Origin: Candidatus Parepulonipiscium sp. PG-Nun2H_MBin03 | GTDB taxonomy: Bacteria; Bacillota; Clostridia; Lachnospirales; Cellulosilyticaceae | Length of the DNA: 19,074 bases | Direction of reading: 5' to 3' | Assembly (NCBI GenBank): GCA_001995005.1 | Contig: MDJN01000196.1 | Span: 1-19,074, forward strand | Part shown: one piece after another, positions 15,245-19,074 of the stretch | Numbering within the stretch: position 1 is the first letter of the stretch | How the letters are laid out: each line of letters starts with the position of its first letter | Program-made: the position numbers and the translations under genes | Notes under the pieces: model-generated | Told to the model about the DNA's origin: nothing | The model's input: only the letters and a program-made list of their open reading frames with translations | Database searches by the model: none

Positions 15245-16129
15245 TTAAAACTGTACAATCATTGTATCACTCGTTAGTCTATCAAATGCAAATCCCATAT
15301 TTTTTAACCCGTCAATAATCTCTGGCAATGCCTCTACTGTAGTTGTTTTATACCTTGAGTCATGCATAAGTATTACCGCTTGGTCTAGTGCAGATGATTG
15401 CTTTAACACTGCATTTACAATAATTTCCTTATCTTGTACACCTTTTGATGCATCAAGAGAGTCTACATTCCAGTCAAAATAAATATATCCTGATTCTTCA
15501 ACAGCAGTAATAATCTCTTCCATTATATCTACTCCACCGTATCTGTGGCTAACTGTATTATTTGATCCACCTGGAAATCTAAGTATTTCAGGGGTATATC
15601 CTGTTATGTCTAATATTAGTTGCTTAAGAATTGCTATATCTTCTAAAAATGCATCTGTAGTTCTATAAATATCTGAATACTCGTGAGTATTTGAATGTAA
15701 CGCTATAGTATGTCCCTCATCCACTATTCTTTTATAAACTTCATCTTGTTGAGTTTTACCTAGTACAAAAAAAGTTGCTTTAATATTTTGCTCTTGTAAT
15801 ATATCCAGTATTTTTACTGTATTTTCACTAGGTCCATCGTCAAAAGTTAAATATGCTACCTTAGCCGGTATCTCAGATTCTGCATTAGTTGTAGCTTCAT
15901 CTTCCGCTAAATCTTCTATCTCAATGCTAAGTGCATTTATTTTATCTAGAGTTTTTTTACTATGCGAGATGTTTATAACCTTTTCTTTTGCAGTATCATT
16001 ATTTTCTCGTGCGTTTACCGGCACCACAGCAATAGTTTTATTTACGGCTGCTGTTTGTGTTGTCCAGCTTAATACTAATATAGCTACTAAGCACATCAAA
16101 CTAAATATTACTATATTCTTTTCCTTCAC
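15245..16129 (-). CDS. Membrane-anchored polysaccharide (peptidoglycan) deacetylase, NodB family
   Basis: A 294-residue carbohydrate esterase family 4 enzyme expected to remove N-acetyl groups from wall glycans outside the cell. An N-terminal signal anchor (about residues 5-22) and a variable stalk precede a NodB domain at about 90-290. All five catalytic motifs are visible: TFDDGP at 95-100 (Asp97/Asp98), the HSNTH zinc motif at 145-149, RFPGG at 184-188, DWNVD at 219-223, and LMHD at 254-257 with the catalytic His256. The enzyme is probably active. The start is GTG 16129 with GGAGG upstream. A TATAAT at 16188-16183 is a possible -10 box, overlapping the edge of the preceding terminator. The family includes sporulation PdaA/PdaB-type members and vegetative lysozyme-resistance enzymes; the sequence alone does not decide which. 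Confidence 0.9.
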   Translation of the reverse strand: MKEKNIVIFSLMCLVAILVLSWTTQTAAVNKTIAVVPVNARENNDTAKEKVINISHSKKTLDKINALSIEIEDLAEDEATTNAESEIPAKVAYLTFDDGPSENTVKILDILQEQNIKATFFVLGKTQQDEVYKRIVDEGHTIALHSNTHEYSDIYRTTDAFLEDIAILKQLILDITGYTPEILRFPGGSNNTVSHRYGGVDIMEEIITAVEESGYIYFDWNVDSLDASKGVQDKEIIVNAVLKQSSALDQAVILMHDSRYKTTTVEALPEIIDGLKNMGFAFDRLTSDTMIVQF

Positions 16130-16190
16130 CGTTCTCCTACCTCCACGTAATTTTCCGTATGTCTACAATCTTATTATTACACATTATAAT

Positions 16191-16235
16191 AAAAAAAACA
16201 AGCATATCTTTAGAAATTTAATCATACGCTTGTTT
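16191..16235 (-). terminator. Terminator of the 43-residue zinc-ribbon gene
   Basis: Minus strand: AAACAAGCGTAT and ATATGCTTGTTT form a 12-pair stem (one G-U) with a 16-base loop, running into a tract of eight T. It lies about 22 bases after the stop of the small gene. Confidence 0.75.
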
Positions 16236-16257
16236 TGACTTTTTGTATATGTAATAG

Positions 16258-16389
16258 TTATTGTGCTATATCGTCTTCACAATTTTCATCATACCCGCAA
16301 GTAGTGCAGTGATAACCTGTTACTTCTCCAGATTTTAAGTCTACATCTTCACAAAAAGTATCTACTTTGCCACAATCAGGACATTTCAT
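16258..16389 (-). CDS. Very small zinc-ribbon protein (43 residues)
   Basis: A 43-codon reading frame with two clean CxxC pairs, C3-P-D-C6 and C28-T-T-C31, plus Cys13 and Cys37, and an acidic tail. The spacing is typical of a minimal zinc ribbon. ATG 16389 is preceded by AAGGGGG eight bases upstream. In-frame ATGs further upstream would place that site inside the gene, so they are less likely. A good terminator follows. It is transcribed divergently from rpsD. No family was recognised; such proteins often act as RNA- or protein-binding accessories, but that is only a guess here. Confidence 0.7.
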   Translation of the reverse strand: MKCPDCGKVDTFCEDVDLKSGEVTGYHCTTCGYDENCEDDIAQ

Positions 16390-16451
16390 AACGGTTCCCC
16401 CTTCCATCATATTACCTGTTTATATAAGAATATTACCACTTCTTTAAATTG

Positions 16452-16480
16452 TTGTCAATAATTGTAATAAAACTTATTAT
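16452..16480 (+). promoter_or_regulatory. Sigma-A promoter of rpsD
   Basis: TTGTCA (16452-16457), a 17 bp spacer and TATTAT (16475-16480) give five of six matches in each box. The expected start near 16487 leaves a transcript leader of about 290 bases before the rpsD ATG. No better promoter was seen closer to the gene, although the region is so AT-rich that one could be hidden. Confidence 0.5.
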
Positions 16481-16486
16481 TTTTTT

Positions 16487-16779
16487 ATTTTTTTGGATAT
16501 TATATTTTTTTTATATAGCCTATAAGTTTTCTGGATTATTGTCAATAGATATTTTCTGTTGATATGCTCATTCCTCATAGGTGGCATGGCTGTTCAAAAG
16601 ATAGCATTGCCTTATCTTACATAAATTTACCTAAAAATTCGTAGTTTTTTCATATTTTTTTAGGTAATATGCTATTTTTATTATTTTTACTTAATATTTC
16701 CTATTATTTTGTTCTGTTATATGTTATATTAATGCTCATAAAGCTTACAAAAGCTTAATTATTTTATAAGGAGACTCAT
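16487..16779 (+). promoter_or_regulatory. Structured leader of rpsD, possible S4 autoregulatory element
   Basis: This gene-free stretch of about 290 bases shows three stems. First, GGCA/TGCC and GCT/AGC helices (16583-16611) surround a two-by-two internal loop and an 11-base hairpin loop. Second, TTACCTAAAAA (16627-16637) pairs with TTTTTAGGTAA (16657-16667), followed by T-rich sequence that could act as a terminator. Third, two AAGCTT copies near 16742-16757 face each other just before the ribosome-binding site. Ribosomal protein S4 represses its own messenger through such leaders in Bacillus and E. coli. That this leader does so is inferred; I could not match it to a known model. Confidence 0.4.
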
Positions 16780-17370
16780 ATGGCAAAAATGATGGGTCCT
16801 CGTTTTAAGATGTGCCGAAGCCTTGGACTAAACGTAGTAGGGCATCCTAAAGCGATGGATAGAGCAAAAGCAGGAACAAGTAGAGACGCAAGAAAATTAT
16901 CAGAGTATGGTGTTCAGCTTCTAGAAAAGCAAAGATTAAGAGCATACTATGGTGTACTGGAGAAACAGTTTACAAGATACGTAGATAAGGCATTTCGTGC
17001 TGGTAGTAACCCAGGTCCAATTATTCTTACTTCTCTTGAAATGCGTCTTGACAATATTGTATATAGAATGGGATTTGCACGTTCTATTAGACAAGCAAGA
17101 CAAATGGTAAATCACGGTCACTTTTTAGTAAATGGCAAAAAGGTTGATAGACCTTCATATGCATTATCAGAAGGGGATACTATTACACTGCGTGAAAAAT
17201 CACGTAGCAGTAAAATATTTGCAGATAATATGGCGGATAATAATTTTGTACTGCCTTATATCGAAGTAGACACAGAAAACCTTACTGGAACACTTATTAA
17301 AAAGCCTACTAGAGAAGAATTACCAATCGAAATCAATGAGCAACTAATTATCGAATTCTATTCAAGATAA
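16780..17370 (+). CDS. rpsD: 30S ribosomal protein S4
   Basis: A 196-residue primary 16S rRNA-binding protein that nucleates assembly of the small-subunit body and contributes to decoding fidelity. It starts MAKMMGPRFKMCRSLGLN and has the S4 RNA-binding domain at about residues 85-145 (SLEMRLDNIVYRMGFARS, RQMVNHGHFLVNGKKV). Only Cys12 is left of the N-terminal zinc-binding cysteines, so this is the 'C-minus' form. AAGGAG lies six bases before the ATG. It is the only plus-strand gene in the window and stands alone rather than in the rpsM-rpsK-rpsD-rpoA cluster. Some Clostridia carry two rpsD copies, so another may exist elsewhere in this genome. It has its own promoter, leader and terminator. 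Confidence 0.96.
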   Translation: MAKMMGPRFKMCRSLGLNVVGHPKAMDRAKAGTSRDARKLSEYGVQLLEKQRLRAYYGVLEKQFTRYVDKAFRAGSNPGPIILTSLEMRLDNIVYRMGFARSIRQARQMVNHGHFLVNGKKVDRPSYALSEGDTITLREKSRSSKIFADNMADNNFVLPYIEVDTENLTGTLIKKPTREELPIEINEQLIIEFYSR

Positions 17371-17395
17371 TAGTTTTTTTAGTCCAAAATATATG

Positions 17396-17422
17396 AGCAC
17401 CCTTAAGCGGGGTGCTTTTTAA
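17396..17422 (+). terminator. Terminator of rpsD
   Basis: AGCACCC and GGGTGCT form a seven-pair stem with a seven-base loop, followed by a T tract. The T tract overlaps the stop codon of the convergent gene at 17419, so the two genes meet tail to tail here. Confidence 0.85.
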
Positions 17423-18240
17423 TTTCGTAATTTTTTTACCCTATCTATACTTAATCCAGTTTTTTCTGAAATTATTGCATCATCTAATATATCCAATAAA
17501 GATATAGCAATCTGCTCTTGTACTTCTTGTTTACCTTGCTGTATTCCACTTATTTTAGCTTTATGGATAGCATTTGCTTCTTCTTCTAATGCAATACGCC
17601 TATTAAAATAGTGCTCTCTAACTTCTTTATCTGTACTAAGTTCTTTTAATATGTTCATAGCTTCATCTATTTTACTATTTATAGTTGACATTCTCTTTAC
17701 TTTAGTTGAATTTGGAGCCTTTATAAAGCTTAGCCATTCTAAAAGTTCTTTATCTTTAGTCGTTCTTTTCTTTATATCCACTTTGTCTAACTCAATAAAG
17801 TAAATTTCCAAGTCTTCATTATACTGTTGTTTTAATTTTTGGTCGTATAATACAAATTTATGTCTTATACTATCATCTTTAAACAGATTATAATTCAATA
17901 TATTTATATATACTACACTTTTTAGCTCGCTGTATACTATATTTTCTAACGAGTCACCTGTATAATTTTTTGCCCAGTAATATAAACTCCTTTTTAATAT
18001 ATCATCTGTATCTTTCATTTGTATTTCTATATTAATTTTTTGTTCATCTTCTTTGATCGCTTCTACGCATAAAATTGAATCTTTCTCTTTTACAGACATC
18101 TTTTTCAAACTCATATAAGATAAATCTTTGATACATATATCGTATTTTAATATAGAATTTAGTAAATCAACAAGTAGATCTTTATTAGATTCAAATATCT
18201 TTTTAAATATATAATCTACGGTTGGACTTAATAACTCCAT
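17419..18240 (-). CDS. PD-(D/E)XK nuclease family transposase-like protein (Rpn family), probably inactive
   Basis: A 273-residue protein of the Rpn/PDDEXK_2 'transposase' family. Relatives include Rpn proteins that promote recombination and cleave DNA. Family features: an N-terminal SPTVDYIFKKIF block (residues 5-16); the nuclease core with INIEIQ (Glu72-x-Gln74); a mid region with YWAKNYTGDSLENIVYSELK; and a C-terminal charged helix with a short helix-turn-helix-like tail (GLSIDRVKKL). The core aspartate, usually in an L-D-[VI] motif before the ExQ, reads ILCVEA, with Cys58 (codon TGC) replacing Asp. Catalysis is therefore doubtful. ATG 18240 has AGGGG upstream. It lies downstream of tuf after a terminator and convergent with rpsD. 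No terminal repeats or target duplications were seen, so it is not an insertion sequence in itself. Confidence 0.85.
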   Translation of the reverse strand: MELLSPTVDYIFKKIFESNKDLLVDLLNSILKYDICIKDLSYMSLKKMSVKEKDSILCVEAIKEDEQKINIEIQMKDTDDILKRSLYYWAKNYTGDSLENIVYSELKSVVYINILNYNLFKDDSIRHKFVLYDQKLKQQYNEDLEIYFIELDKVDIKKRTTKDKELLEWLSFIKAPNSTKVKRMSTINSKIDEAMNILKELSTDKEVREHYFNRRIALEEEANAIHKAKISGIQQGKQEVQEQIAISLLDILDDAIISEKTGLSIDRVKKLRN

Positions 18241-18288
18241 TATTTCAACCCCTATTCTTATTAAACATTCCCACTTAATATTTTTATA

Positions 18289-18316
18289 TAAAAAAAGAGG
18301 CTAAGCCTCTTTTTTA
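18289..18316 (-). terminator. Terminator of tuf (symmetric)
   Basis: AAAAAAGAGGC and GCCTCTTTTTT form a perfect 11-pair stem with a TAA loop. Runs of A on one side and T on the other let it work on both strands. It abuts the tuf stop codon at 18317. Confidence 0.92.
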
Positions 18317-19074
18317 TTAATCCATAATTGTAGCAACAGCACCTGAACCTACTGTACGCCCACCTTCACGAATTGCAAAACGTAATCCTTGTTGCATTGC
18401 AATTGGGTGAATTAGTTCAATTTCCATTTCAATATTATCACCAGGCATACACATTTCTGTACCTTCTGGTAATTTGATAAGACCTGTTACATCTGTTGTA
18501 CGGAAATAGAATTGAGGTCTATAGTTTGAGAAGAATGGAGTATGACGGCCACCCTCTTCTTTTTTAAGAACGTATACTTGTGCTTTAAATTTGGTATGTG
18601 GCTTAATTGACCCTGGTTTACATAAAACTTGACCACGCTCAATGTCTGTTCTTTGAACACCACGAAGTAAAGCACCGATATTATCTCCAGCTTCACCTTG
18701 GTCTAGTAATTTACGGAACATTTCTACTCCTGTACAAACTACTTTACGAATATCTTCTTTGATACCAACGATTTCAATTTCATCAGAAACTTTAAGAATA
18801 CCTGACTCAATACGTCCTGTAGCAACAGTACCACGACCAGTAATAGAAAATACGTCCTCAACTGGCATTAGGAATGGCTTTTCAGTGTCACGTTTTGGAG
18901 TTGGGATATACTCATCAATGATTTCAAACATTTCAACGATTTTGTCACCCCATGGTCCCATTGGATCTTCTAAAGCTTTTAATGCTGACCCTTGGATAAT
19001 AGGAGTATCATCACCTGGGAAGTCATATTCGCTTAATAATTCACGAATTTCCATTTCTACTAATTCAATCAGTT
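18317..19074 (-). CDS. tuf: Elongation factor Tu (5' part beyond the window)
   Basis: About 251 C-terminal residues of EF-Tu, the GTPase that delivers aminoacyl-tRNA to the ribosome. The visible part begins near the end of the G domain (LIELVEMEIRELLSEYDFPG, then GSALKALED). Domain 2 follows (FSITGRGTVATGRIESG, GVEMFRKLLDQGEAGDN, RGVQRTDIERGQV), then domain 3 (HTPFFSNYRPQFYFRTTDVTG through GGRTVGSGAVATIMD). The frame stays open to the window edge, so the called start inside it is internal; about 145 N-terminal residues with the GTP-binding P-loop are missing from view. A terminator follows at once, so tuf is the last gene of its transcript. The usual rpsJ ribosomal cluster does not follow it. 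Confidence 0.98.
   Translation of the reverse strand, partial: LIELVEMEIRELLSEYDFPGDDTPIIQGSALKALEDPMGPWGDKIVEMFEIIDEYIPTPKRDTEKPFLMPVEDVFSITGRGTVATGRIESGILKVSDEIEIVGIKEDIRKVVCTGVEMFRKLLDQGEAGDNIGALLRGVQRTDIERGQVLCKPGSIKPHTKFKAQVYVLKKEEGGRHTPFFSNYRPQFYFRTTDVTGLIKLPEGTEMCMPGDNIEMEIELIHPIAMQQGLRFAIREGGRTVGSGAVATIMD

Noticed and set aside
16530..16570. Second promoter-like TTGTCA copy downstream of the rpsD promoter
   Set aside because: At 17 bp spacing the -10 position reads ATATGC, a poor match, so the upstream pair was preferred.
17396..18316. Insertion-sequence boundaries around the PD-(D/E)XK transposase-like gene
   Set aside because: The flanking stems at 17396-17422 and 18289-18316 are unrelated terminators, not matching inverted repeats, and no target-site duplication was seen.
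18487..18696. Minus-strand frame inside tuf
   Set aside because: It is in a different frame from EF-Tu, which is unambiguous throughout this stretch.
1..19074. CRISPR arrays, tRNA or rRNA genes, and prophage attachment sites
   Set aside because: No regularly spaced repeats, no cloverleaf-like or rRNA-like stretches and no integrase were seen on reading both strands.

Overview
The window is AT-rich (roughly one third G+C by eye) and carries sporulation genes (spoIID, spoIIQ), flagellar rod genes, an MreB/Mbl cell-shape gene, a Gram-positive polysaccharide deacetylase and a Firmicutes-type EF-Tu. It therefore comes from an endospore-forming, flagellated low-GC Firmicute. The DUF3881-like gene and the Cys-poor ribosomal protein S4 variant point to Clostridia, probably the Lachnospirales; this placement is an inference, not a proof.

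Almost everything is on the minus strand, so transcription runs from high to low coordinates. From right to left: the 3' two thirds of tuf (18317 to the window edge) with a bidirectional terminator; a PD-(D/E)XK 'Rpn-like' transposase-family gene; the convergent plus-strand gene rpsD with its own promoter and a leader of about 290 nt; a 43-residue zinc-ribbon gene; a polysaccharide deacetylase followed by a 63-residue zinc-ribbon protein; a DUF3881-like gene; two very large secreted fibronectin-III proteins (1676 and 1398 residues) with SLH-like C-termini; then spoIID, spoIIQ, mbl, flhO-like and a truncated flhP-like gene.

The left third keeps the gene order of the Bacillus subtilis spoIID-spoIIQ-(spoIIID)-mbl-flhO-flhP neighbourhood, with spoIIID absent between spoIIQ and mbl. 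Intergenic motifs suggest that each piece is wired separately: a sigma-E-like promoter for spoIID, a sigma-F-like promoter for spoIIQ and a near-consensus sigma-A promoter for mbl-flhO-flhP. SpoIID and SpoIIQ act at the septum during engulfment, from mother cell and forespore respectively. Mbl directs lateral wall growth, and FlhO/FlhP build the flagellar rod.

The most notable part is the pair of giant Fn3 proteins. Each gene is preceded by a promoter-like element of the flagellar sigma factor (sigma-D/FliA, TAAA-N15-GCCGATAT): one matches 11 of 12 positions, the other 10 of 12, both with exactly 15 bp spacing. This suggests a motility-co-regulated cell-surface system that, as far as I know, is undescribed. 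Start sites of mbl, spoIID and the second Fn3 gene were shortened relative to the longest open frames, because those frames run into promoters or terminators.
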